A stretch of DNA of 64,000 bases from Croceicoccus sp. Ery15 (GTDB lineage Bacteria > Pseudomonadota > Alphaproteobacteria > Sphingomonadales > Sphingomonadaceae): assembly GCF_020985305.1 (NCBI RefSeq), contig NZ_CP087588.1:434001-498000 (forward strand), written 5' to 3'. The position numbers and the translations under genes are program-made. Of the stretch, positions 27,412 through 34,599 are shown in pieces; the stretch's first letter is position 1, and every line of letters starts with the position of its first letter. Under the pieces are notes generated by a model. That model was given only the letters and a program-made list of their open reading frames with translations. It made no database searches and was not told the DNA's origin.

Positions 27412-27737
27412 CGATACCTCCCTTTGGCGGTCGCTATCGCCGCCTTGGGTTTGATGTGCACGGGGCGGCTACCATTCTGACCTATCGGGGGGAGGGGTTG
27501 TCCCCGGCACGATCAATCGGCGCCATCATCGTCGAAATTGTAGACAGTTACGTCGGGAAGGGCGCGGATCGCCTGGTACGTCAGGCGCTCTGGAGCTACA
27601 GCACCTGTAGCTTCTATTGGAATGTTCTTGCGGGCAGCGTCTCGCGCAGCTTGGGCGTATCGGCGATCCGAAAAAGGAGAGCCAGCACATCGACACCGTG
27701 GGGCTTCAATTCGGCCCAGGCATGGGGTTATTCCTGT
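27412..27737. other. Intergenic region before receptor 2
   Basis: 326 bp between the start of TonB receptor 2 and the end of the MDR gene, both on the minus strand. It contains the operator-like site at 27481-27496. A 133-codon plus-strand frame overlapping the MDR gene has no recognisable features and is not called. Confidence 0.4.
27481..27496. promoter_or_regulatory. Dyad operator, copy 8 (TonB receptor 2), degenerate
   Basis: CCTATC-GGGG-GGAGGG lies 70 bp upstream of the receptor 2 start. The left half and preceding TGA match copy 6 (TTGACCTATC against TCTGACCTATC). The right half is poor. Confidence 0.4.
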
Positions 27738-28694
27738 TTATTGGGCGATGGAATTGCTGTGCGATCGGGAGGCTTGGTCCACATGCAGCACCACCTTGCC
27801 GTGAGAACTGTCACTCAGCAGCGCCCAGGCTTCGGCAATGCGTTCGAGTGGGAATGACCGAATTGACACCGAAAGCTTTCCTTCTCGATGCCATGCAATC
27901 AAACGGTCGAAAGCGGCGCGGCGCTCGGCGACCGGTCTCTGCCCGGTGCCAATTCCGTGAACCGACTTGCCGACCAGTTCGGCCAGCGAGACGTTGAGGT
28001 GCATGCCGGCTCCGACGCCGATGCTCATCATGCGCCCTCCCGCCGCCATCGCGCGCACCGCCGCTTGGGCAGGAGCGCCGAATACGCAGTCGAGAACAAT
28101 TTCAAATGGACCGGCAACGCTCAGTGCGGCGTCGTCATTCCCGGTTCCTATTTGGACGACCGCGTCGGCGATACCGCGGTCGATCAGGATGGACAGCGCA
28201 TCGGCGCTACGTCCCGCGCCCACAACTCGCCCTGCACCCAGTTGCCTCGCCACTTGCAATGCGATCTGGCCAAGCGGGCCGGTTGCGCCCAGCACCAGTA
28301 CGGTTTCCCCGGGCTTCACCTTGGCCTCTTGGAGGGGGATCAGCGCGCCGGTTCCCGAAATGGCTAGCGAAATAGCCTGCTCTGCTTGGACATCTTCGGG
28401 CAACGGCCAGATTTCCTCGTCAGCTACTGCAGTCCACTCGCAGGCCGAGCCATAGCCCGCGATCGAGTGCCCGAAATAAACGCGTCGACCGTACTCAAGA
28501 AAACCGACGCCTTCGCCTCCGATAACATAGGGGGGACTGGGCGGATTATAGTCGCCCTTCGACCGCATGATGTCGGTCGGCTGTAACCCGGCCGCAAGAA
28601 CGCGCACAATCGAGGTGCCCGGCTGCGCGGGGGGAGCCGGAAACTCTCTGATTACCGGATCGCCGCCCAATTCACTGATGATCGCTGCCAGCAT
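27738..28694 (-). CDS. Zinc-independent alcohol dehydrogenase / quinone reductase-like (MDR)
   Basis: A 318-residue MDR-family reductase. The N-terminal GroES-like half contains AAGLQPTDIMRSKGDY and PYVIGGEGVGFL. The Rossmann half has the pattern VLVLGATGPLGQIALQVARQLG, binding NADPH. Catalytic zinc ligands are missing, as in quinone oxidoreductases and enoyl reductases. The ATG at 28694 overlaps the kinase stop by one base (TGATG). It is therefore the last gene of the SDR-LEH-kinase-MDR operon, a partner of the MDR at 10386. Confidence 0.85.
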   Translation of the reverse strand: MLAAIISELGGDPVIREFPAPPAQPGTSIVRVLAAGLQPTDIMRSKGDYNPPSPPYVIGGEGVGFLEYGRRVYFGHSIAGYGSACEWTAVADEEIWPLPEDVQAEQAISLAISGTGALIPLQEAKVKPGETVLVLGATGPLGQIALQVARQLGAGRVVGAGRSADALSILIDRGIADAVVQIGTGNDDAALSVAGPFEIVLDCVFGAPAQAAVRAMAAGGRMMSIGVGAGMHLNVSLAELVGKSVHGIGTGQRPVAERRAAFDRLIAWHREGKLSVSIRSFPLERIAEAWALLSDSSHGKVVLHVDQASRSHSNSIAQ

Positions 28695-30061
28695 CAGCGG
28701 GTCTGCGGCAGTCGAACGTTCAGCGCAGCTTCGCCGATGGAAGTCGGCCCGAACACTTGAAGCCGCCGTCCCTCGATCCGGGCTATCAGTTGGATCAGCG
28801 CCATGTCTTGATCAGGTCCGGCTTCCAGAACGCGATGTTCCAGCGCAGCCTCTGCGCTGGGCCAGTCGGCGAAGTCTTCTCCCAACAACTGCGTTACATC
28901 GGCAATATCCTGCCTGACGACCTCCGCCCCGTAGGCATCAGCACGCTCCGCCCACTCCACAAGTTCGAGGGCTTGAGCCCTTTGGGACCCCGCGAGCTCA
29001 TCCGACGGGGTGATCGAGCCGACTGTATCGGCAAGCTTGGCCATCAAGGCAGCATGATCGCCCTTGCGCCCTGGAAGTTCGGGGAGATCCGGCAAGGGAA
29101 CGTCGGCGAGCTTCGACAGGGCCAACAGGATCGAACGGCGCAGGGCGAGATCGAACTGCAGGTAGACGGAGTGGGGATCAGCCGGTTCAGGGCTTGCCAC
29201 CGTGCCGGTGAACTGCATCGTACCGAGCAGCGAGAACTGAAGCACATGGAAAAGGATCGCGTCGTGATCCACCGGCTGTCCGCTCGCTTCCTCGTAATAT
29301 CGCACGAGTTCGGGCAGCGGTGCGCCTAACGGCTCAATGGTATTGCGCATGCCCATTGTGGCAAGGTCGACCATGGGGTCGCCGATCATGCTGAATTCGA
29401 AATCGTAGAGCTTGGTCATCTTGCCGTCCTCGACAAGAAACTGGCCCGAATCGAACTGGATAAAGCTGGCCTTGTCGCGGTGGCGAGGGACGTTGCGGCG
29501 GATCCACTGGATGACGAACTCGAGCAGCGGCTCGGGCCGTGCTTTCGTGCGCCTGTACTGCGGCATATATGCCTCAAGCCCAACCAAAGCGATGGCTTGA
29601 GCGTCTTCCGGTCGGTCCATACCGATAGCGACAAATGGCTCAAGGGGCAGGGCGTGCATGGCGGCCACGGCCTGCATGTATTCACGTCCGACGTTGCGTT
29701 TCTCATCGTCGGTCAAATCGGATAGGTCCCGTGTGCCCTTGATCGATTCCATAACAATGCATGGCGGGTCAGCGACATAAGCATAGACCTGCGGCACGGG
29801 GATGCCGTGATCATAGAGCACCTCGATTATGTCGGCCTCCCGCTTCAGGTCCGGAAAGATCGCGACATTGCCGCCCCGGTCTCCGCGGAGGTGGATGGTC
29901 TCGGTCGCTCCTTCCTTCTCGACCGTCACAAACCACGCAGGCCGCCAGCGGACTTGCCGCTGGGAGGAAACAATGCGACCGCCGACTGCCTCCTCCACCA
30001 CAAGGTGAATGCGCGCCAATGCGTCATCACTGTAGGCCGGATCGCCATGCGTAGAGCTCAT
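28694..30061 (-). CDS. APH-family phosphotransferase, paralogue 2
   Basis: A 455-residue kinase-like protein with an APH fold and about 80 extra C-terminal residues. The probable catalytic loop is IQFDSGQFLVED (Asp kept, the usual Asn is Gln) followed by KLYDFEFSMIGDPMVDLA for Mg/ATP. The N-lobe has HLRGDRGGNVAIFPDLKREADII and the hinge CIVMESIKGTRDL. The altered HxDxxxxN motif makes activity less certain than for paralogue 1. The start at 30061 is preferred over 30100. It is in an operon with an MDR reductase, an LEH-like protein and an SDR. Confidence 0.8.
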   Translation of the reverse strand: MSSTHGDPAYSDDALARIHLVVEEAVGGRIVSSQRQVRWRPAWFVTVEKEGATETIHLRGDRGGNVAIFPDLKREADIIEVLYDHGIPVPQVYAYVADPPCIVMESIKGTRDLSDLTDDEKRNVGREYMQAVAAMHALPLEPFVAIGMDRPEDAQAIALVGLEAYMPQYRRTKARPEPLLEFVIQWIRRNVPRHRDKASFIQFDSGQFLVEDGKMTKLYDFEFSMIGDPMVDLATMGMRNTIEPLGAPLPELVRYYEEASGQPVDHDAILFHVLQFSLLGTMQFTGTVASPEPADPHSVYLQFDLALRRSILLALSKLADVPLPDLPELPGRKGDHAALMAKLADTVGSITPSDELAGSQRAQALELVEWAERADAYGAEVVRQDIADVTQLLGEDFADWPSAEAALEHRVLEAGPDQDMALIQLIARIEGRRLQVFGPTSIGEAALNVRLPQTR

Positions 30062-30145
30062 GTCGCTGGGTCCTTGGATAAGCTGGGCAATCCGGCACAA
30101 TTCGCTGCAGCTTAGCGTTCATGCCGGCGCCGTATCATGACGAAC

Positions 30146-30583
30146 CTAGGCAGAAAGTTCGTCGGTTCCGGCAAAATCCTGACTCACGCCCATCTTCTTC
30201 GTCAGATCGGCCATGTCGAGATACTCGCGCCACTTCGCGATCTTGCCATCGTCGTCGAATTCGTAGATCGCGACCATCTGGTGCGGGCACCAATTTCCCA
30301 TGATATAGGCGGTATCCGAACGTTCCTGCATCACCATGCGTTCGTTAGACAAGATGTTGACTTCGTTGCATTTATTATGCGTGGCGACTCTACTTTGCTG
30401 CTCGATCTCCTTTCGAAGCGCTTCCTGTCCTTTGATGACCGGTCCCCCCGGCACCCATAGTTGCCACTCGGCATCATCGGACATCATCGACAGGATCTTA
30501 TCGATGTCGGGCTTGGTTTCCGCCGTGCCATCGCCCCATGCGGCGTGGAATTCGCGGACATAGTCTTCCTGCTTCTTGCCCAT
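30146..30583 (-). CDS. Limonene-1,2-epoxide hydrolase-like (SnoaL-fold) protein
   Basis: A 145-residue NTF2-fold protein whose C-terminal half, HQMVAIYEFDDDGKIAKW followed by REYLDMADL, resembles limonene-1,2-epoxide hydrolases. There an Arg/Asp pair and a further Asp activate water for epoxide opening. The full Asp-Arg-Asp triad cannot be confirmed by eye, so hydrolase activity is tentative. The start at 30583 has GGGAG upstream; the longer frame to 30808 is rejected because it overlaps the SDR gene. It sits 17 nt after the SDR stop in the same operon. Confidence 0.75.
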   Translation of the reverse strand: MGKKQEDYVREFHAAWGDGTAETKPDIDKILSMMSDDAEWQLWVPGGPVIKGQEALRKEIEQQSRVATHNKCNEVNILSNERMVMQERSDTAYIMGNWCPHQMVAIYEFDDDGKIAKWREYLDMADLTKKMGVSQDFAGTDELSA

Positions 30584-30600
30584 GAGGCGATCTCCCGGTT

Positions 30601-31410
30601 TCAGGCCTTTGCCTGCATCTTGCGTGTAACGCTTATGAAAGGAACGGTGCAGCTCTGGCCGCCGTCCACCGAATAGAGCTGTCCATTGACATATCTCGAC
30701 TCGTCGGAGGCGAGGAAAAGCGCCATGGCGGCAATATCCTCTGACTCCCCGATGAAAGGTGTATTGAGTACATCCATGAAAGCCTCGTCCATTTCGGGCG
30801 TGGACCATTTTATCTTGGACGGGGTCTGGGTAGGGCCAGGCAAGATTGCGTTGCTTCGGATCCCTTGTTTGCCATAAGTCGCGGCGATTGCCTGAACGAA
30901 CCAGTTCAACGCGGCCTTTGACGATCCGTAGCTGTACGCCGTGACGTCTCCGCCGAGCGAACTGCCCGACGACGTCGCGATGATGGATCCGCCGCCCTGT
31001 TCCAGCATATAGGGAATGGCGAACTTGCTGGCCATCACCGCGCCGATCACGTTCACCCTTAGATTGGCGAGAAATATCTCCGGGTCGAAGGCCAGAAAGT
31101 CGGCATCGCGCATCGCCATTTCGGAGTTCACGAACAGGGCGTTGTTGAACAAGACGTCGACCCGCCCAAATTGCGAAACGGTTGTATCGATCATAGTCTT
31201 GGCAGCTTCGGTATCACTGATGTCCACCGTCATCGCCATCGCCTGACCGCCGTTGGCAACGATCCTATCGGCAACGCGCCTTGCACTTTCCGCGACGATG
31301 TCGGCGACAACGACGGTCGCGCCTTCCGAAGCGAACATCGTGGCGCTGGCATCGCCGATTCCGCTGCCACCGCCGGTCACGATCGCGACCTTACCTTTTA
31401 GGCGATCCAT
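30601..31410 (-). CDS. Short-chain dehydrogenase/reductase
   Basis: A 269-residue classical SDR with cofactor motif TGGGSGIG, the acidic VVVADI after beta-2 (favouring NAD+), the active-site Ser region SIIATSSGSSLGG, and catalytic YSYGSSK. The usual NNAG is altered to NNAL. It likely oxidises the hydroxyl group introduced by a P450, or a 3-hydroxyacyl derivative. Two adjacent ATGs are possible (31413 and 31410); the second has better spacing from GGAGAGG. It is first in its operon and divergent from P450-2, with operator copy 9 between. Confidence 0.9.
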   Translation of the reverse strand: MDRLKGKVAIVTGGGSGIGDASATMFASEGATVVVADIVAESARRVADRIVANGGQAMAMTVDISDTEAAKTMIDTTVSQFGRVDVLFNNALFVNSEMAMRDADFLAFDPEIFLANLRVNVIGAVMASKFAIPYMLEQGGGSIIATSSGSSLGGDVTAYSYGSSKAALNWFVQAIAATYGKQGIRSNAILPGPTQTPSKIKWSTPEMDEAFMDVLNTPFIGESEDIAAMALFLASDESRYVNGQLYSVDGGQSCTVPFISVTRKMQAKA

Positions 31411-31549
31411 CATCCTCTCCGTATGCCGCTCCTGCTTATCGCGGAAAGTGCGTGCCCTTAGATGGTATGCAACCTACCCGATGGCCGGTTGCTGTTGGGG
31501 CTGAACGACGATGTTGGTGCAACGGCACGATGTGGTTCGGCTGCGCATA

Positions 31550-31565
31550 CCTATCTTAAGAGAGG
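31550..31565. promoter_or_regulatory. Dyad operator, copy 9 (SDR operon / P450-2)
   Basis: CCTATC-TTAA-GAGAGG, flanked by A and T so that ACC and GGT add to the symmetry, lies between the SDR operon and P450-2 starts. It shares ACCTATCTTAAG with copy 6 and GAGAGG with copies 1 and 2, joining the two halves of the cluster. Confidence 0.6.
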
Positions 31566-31704
31566 TTTTTACCTGGGGCGTGAGGGCACATCGTCGGCCG
31601 CTATAGGACGCGTCAATCTTCAGTCGCGCAGGCCCGCAAGATGTCGGCAGGGTTATCGATGACCCGAAGCGGCGGCAACAAAACAAGAATGGTGGAGAAC
31701 TCGG

Positions 31705-32928
31705 ATGGCTAGCGCTGCAACCCAGGAAATCCCGGCCCATGTACCCGCCAAAAAGGCGATGCGCCTTCCGTTTTTCGCACGTGAGGAAGTCAAGGACTGC
31801 CCACAGGAAAAGATGATCCCCGAAATGCACAAGTCTCTGGGGCCAATCACCTATGTCACGAACATTTTCCCCGGCGACAAGCCGGGATGGCTACTTACCG
31901 GCTATCAAGACACGATGGCACTTCTGCGCGATCCCGAAAATTTTACCAAGAACGGGATGGGGCAGTGGTCGCAAAGCATCGATGAAAACTGGCTGGTGGT
32001 GCCTACGGAAATTGATCCGCCGAGCCACAACTTCTATCGAAAGGCGCTCAACCCCCAATTCTCGCCGCAGAAGATGGCGGCAATGAAGGACGATCTGCGT
32101 CGCCGCGCGCATGACCTTATCGATGTATTTAAGGGCCGCGGGTCCTGCGACTTCGTCAAAGAGTTTTCGGAACGCTTCCCGATCTTCATCGTGCTCGATC
32201 TTCTGGGTTTGCCGCAGGATCGGATGGCCGAATTCCTCGTCTGGGAAAAGGACATGCTGCACACCAATGACTGGGAAGTGCGTGTCGCCGCGGTAGGGCA
32301 GGTGGTCGATTATCTTCGCGGCGAAATCGCCGACCGCCGTGCCAATCCACGAGACGATTACATCACCCGCATCTTCGATTTCGAGGTCGACGATGGCCGT
32401 AAATGGAACGACGAGGAAGTGCTTGGCCACTGCTTCAACCTGTTCCTCGGCGGCCTCGACACGGTTACGACGATGCTTGGCAACATCTTCTGTCATCTCG
32501 CACGCCACCCCGATCAGCAGAAGGAACTACGAGAAAATCCGGACAAGATTGTCCTGGCGGTCGAGGAGTTCCTGCGGGTTTATGGTCCAGTTACGGCATT
32601 CCGCATCGCCACGCGCGAACTGGAAATACATGGTCAGAAAATTATGCCGGGTGAATATGTATCGGTCTGCACCCCTGTCGCCAATCAGGATCCCGAACAA
32701 CACCACAACCCTTCCGAAGTGCGCTTCGACCGTAAGGCTCCTCACATTGCACTTGGCGGAGGCATCCACAAATGCCTCGGCATGCATCTTGCCCGGTTCG
32801 AGCTTCAGACGGCGCTTGAGATCTTTCTCGCTGAAATTCCGCAGTTCCGGTTCAAGGACGGGTTCGAGCCGTCCTACTTTGTCGGCAATATAACCTTTGT
32901 CCCGCGCCTCGAACTGCAGTGGAATTGA
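31705..32928 (+). CDS. Cytochrome P450 (class I), paralogue 2
   Basis: A 407-residue soluble P450 of the same subfamily as the one at 2586. It has I-helix FLGGLDTVTTMLGN, ExxR in EEFLR, and haem loop LGGGIHKCLGMHLAR with Cys near 357. GGTGGAGAA precedes the ATG at a good distance. Being of equal length and about two-thirds identical by eye, the two P450s could hydroxylate successive intermediates or different substrates of one route. It is the last catabolic gene before the mobile-element region; nothing follows it in its transcription unit. Confidence 0.95.
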   Translation: MASAATQEIPAHVPAKKAMRLPFFAREEVKDCPQEKMIPEMHKSLGPITYVTNIFPGDKPGWLLTGYQDTMALLRDPENFTKNGMGQWSQSIDENWLVVPTEIDPPSHNFYRKALNPQFSPQKMAAMKDDLRRRAHDLIDVFKGRGSCDFVKEFSERFPIFIVLDLLGLPQDRMAEFLVWEKDMLHTNDWEVRVAAVGQVVDYLRGEIADRRANPRDDYITRIFDFEVDDGRKWNDEEVLGHCFNLFLGGLDTVTTMLGNIFCHLARHPDQQKELRENPDKIVLAVEEFLRVYGPVTAFRIATRELEIHGQKIMPGEYVSVCTPVANQDPEQHHNPSEVRFDRKAPHIALGGGIHKCLGMHLARFELQTALEIFLAEIPQFRFKDGFEPSYFVGNITFVPRLELQWN

Positions 32929-33041
32929 ACAGATTGATCAAGCGTCTGCCTGCCTAAGTACTCATCGAGTTCTGTGAGCACTACGTTCATGCGATGCGTT
33001 CTTTTTCAGCATCAGCTTGCTCAGCTGTCGTTTCTCCAAGC

Positions 33042-33170
33042 CAGCCCTTCGGCGAATGGAACCGCGTCTTCCCGGACCCGGCAATGACGCTCGCCGCAGT
33101 CGACAGGCTCGTGCATCACGCCACGATTTTCGAGATGAACGTCGAAAGATACCGCCGGCGAACGGCTTAG
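33042..33170 (+). pseudogene. IS21-family istB 3' remnant
   Basis: The frame reads QPFGEWNRVFPDPAMTLAAV then DRLVHHATIFEMNVERYRRR, matching the C-terminus of IS21 IstB-type ATP-binding transposition helpers. Only about 43 codons remain. The following ~105 bp in another frame also resemble an IstB tail (SKVLETIRDNQDKNEALASDS), implying a frameshift. No istA and no IS21 left end are visible. It lies about 110 bp after the P450-2 stop and marks the start of the rearranged zone. Confidence 0.6.
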
Positions 33171-33357
33171 GCCCGCCGCACCGGGGCTGGACGTCCTGCC
33201 GCTTATACCACGTCCAAAGTCCTCGAGACCATCCGCGACAATCAGGATAAGAACGAGGCCCTAGCCAGCGATAGTTAAAATCGGCACTAAATGACGCGCC
33301 GCGACAATCACATTCTCATCCTGATTGACGCGCAATCCTCATCCTGTTTGTCGCGCT

Positions 33358-33534
33358 ACCGTTCGCTATCTGTGCGTCGCTATCGACGATGCTCTCACCC
33401 TATCGAAGCGAACTGAAGTTAAGCGAGGATGCTGGCCCTTTGCGCTGCGTCCCAAGAGGTCAGTAGAGCTTGTGAACGAAGCAAGCTTTTAGTTACGTGA
33501 TTCTGAATCCGAACATCCGCTTAGTCGGCATCGC
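33358..33534 (+). repeat. Direct repeat R1 (integrase 3'-end remnant)
   Basis: About 177 bp matching 37707-37883 in the same orientation at roughly 90% by eye, with constant offset 4349 at both ends and small compensating indels inside. The first ~65 bp encode TVRYLCVAIDDALTLSKRTEV, the end of a tyrosine recombinase (relatives read TVRYLG...DDAL). The rest includes the antisense of the truncated Tat-signal gene. The upstream part of the integrase is missing. Confidence 0.75.
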
Positions 33535-33628
33535 GGCCCTTCGATCGATCAACGGTCGGACGAGAGACTTCTAGGACCTTTGGGGCGATCCGACTGTCCT
33601 TAAATGTACATGGACGTCCAAAAACTTT

Positions 33629-33895
33629 GGGGGCATATTTGGGGGCAAACGCGGGGGCTGAAATATAAAAAATCGTTGTTAATCAGTCTATAAATTAAAG
33701 TTTTCGAATCCCACCCTCTCCGCCAGTTAACATATTGAAAAATAAGTATAATATTTCTTACTAGAATTGACAGTTAAAAAGTCGGATCTGGTAAGGAGAG
33801 AAGTTCATACTTTAAGTCAGTATGTTAACCATGTTCGGCCAATCGGCACCAGTTGGGGGCACATATGGGGGCATCAAATTGCAAAAATGGGGGCA
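33629..33895 (+). repeat. Attachment-site-like region with GGGGGC(A/T) repeats
   Basis: Three GGGGGC(A/T) repeats at 33629, 33641 and 33653 (12 bp apart) lie left of a tRNA 3'-end sequence (33700-33725). Three more lie right of it at 33855, 33867 and 33889. This resembles arm-type integrase sites on both sides of a core. The local DNA is AT-rich compared with its surroundings, as expected of recently moved DNA. Confidence 0.5.
33700..33725 (+). other. tRNA-Ser 3'-end fragment (likely att core)
   Basis: TTCGAATCCCACCCTCTCC followed by GCCA is the T-loop, acceptor strand and encoded CCA of a serine-type tRNA. No anticodon or D arm precedes it, so it is not a functional tRNA gene. It is best read as the identity segment left by integration at a tRNA-Ser gene elsewhere. 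Confidence 0.6.
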
Positions 33896-33983
33896 CTGGC
33901 AGTTTTTCCATAGCTGCTCGTTATCTCAGGTTGCATTGCCGAACCTTATACAGACCAAAATCGGCTTAATCGCGTGATGTGGG

Positions 33984-34007
33984 TTCGAATCCTGATCGGG
34001 ATTCGAA
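33984..34007. repeat. Inverted repeat built on TTCGAATCC
   Basis: TTCGAATCC-TGATCG-GGATTCGAA has perfect 9-bp arms. The arm is also a tRNA T-loop word, so it may derive from another recombined tRNA end. No role is evident. Confidence 0.4.
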
Positions 34008-34344
34008 TTGAGATGCTTGGGAAAGACCTGCACCGAGTCACATCTTTCGCTCGCTTTTGCGGCAGGGATGACCGCTATGTTGGAAGTTCCGAAACGTCTC
34101 CTCTCAGGTGCGCAAATCAGGAGAGCGGACGTTTCCGACGGACAATCGGGGAATCAGCTTCGCGCCCGGTTCCGGTCATGAGATGCGGCTCTTCGGTCGC
34201 CCTATTGAGGGCATCAAAATGCAAGGTCGGAATGGCCTCTTTCAGGATTGCAAAACGATAAAGCGAAAGTTCCGGTCGGAATCGACTATGGCAGCTCAAC
34301 TCTCTATTCGCAGTCCCAGACGCGGATTCGAATGCGCTTAGCCT
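34008..34344. other. Non-coding stretch in the mobile region
   Basis: Short frames of 60-95 codons on both strands show no family resemblance or ribosome sites. Nothing else was recognised here. Confidence 0.4.
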
Positions 34345-34575
34345 TTAATCGTTTGCAGCCAATAGCGTCATCTTGCGCCCGCTGTTATGCGCGCCAACGC
34401 TGGCAGAGGTGACGAGAACTGTCGTTCCTTCAACCATCCGGTCCCTCAACAATTCGTGAAACCCCGACGGAAGGCGAAGGCGCTGCAGTGCCAAGGCATC
34501 GAGAGCGTGGTTTGCTTCACCTTCATGGCCGGGAACGCCGATTAACCCGTCGTATTCACCAAACCGGTCCTAAAG
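34345..34575 (-). pseudogene. L,D-transpeptidase, C-terminal fragment
   Basis: On the minus strand the frame reads LRLPSGFHELLRDRMVEGTT followed by VLVTSASVGAHNSGRKMTLL and stops at 34345. This matches the C-terminal end of sphingomonad YkuD-type L,D-transpeptidases. An in-frame stop lies just upstream near 34575. The matching preceding part of the gene is found at 36127-36560, on the far side of the IS1380 element. The gene was therefore interrupted. Confidence 0.55.
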
Positions 34576-34599
34576 GGTTAGCGGGAGTGGCCTAAGCCT

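Noticed and set aside
1..32930. Steroid degradation cluster
   Set aside because: AMACR, MaoC and P450 genes fit side-chain degradation, but no ring-degrading KstD/Ksh/Tes or hydroxysteroid-specific genes are visible.
33700..33725. Complete tRNA-Ser gene
   Set aside because: Only the T-loop/acceptor/CCA end is present; no D arm or anticodon arm upstream.
33629..33895. CRISPR array from the GGGGGCA repeats
   Set aside because: Repeats are only 7 bp, spacers are too short and uneven, and no cas gene is near.
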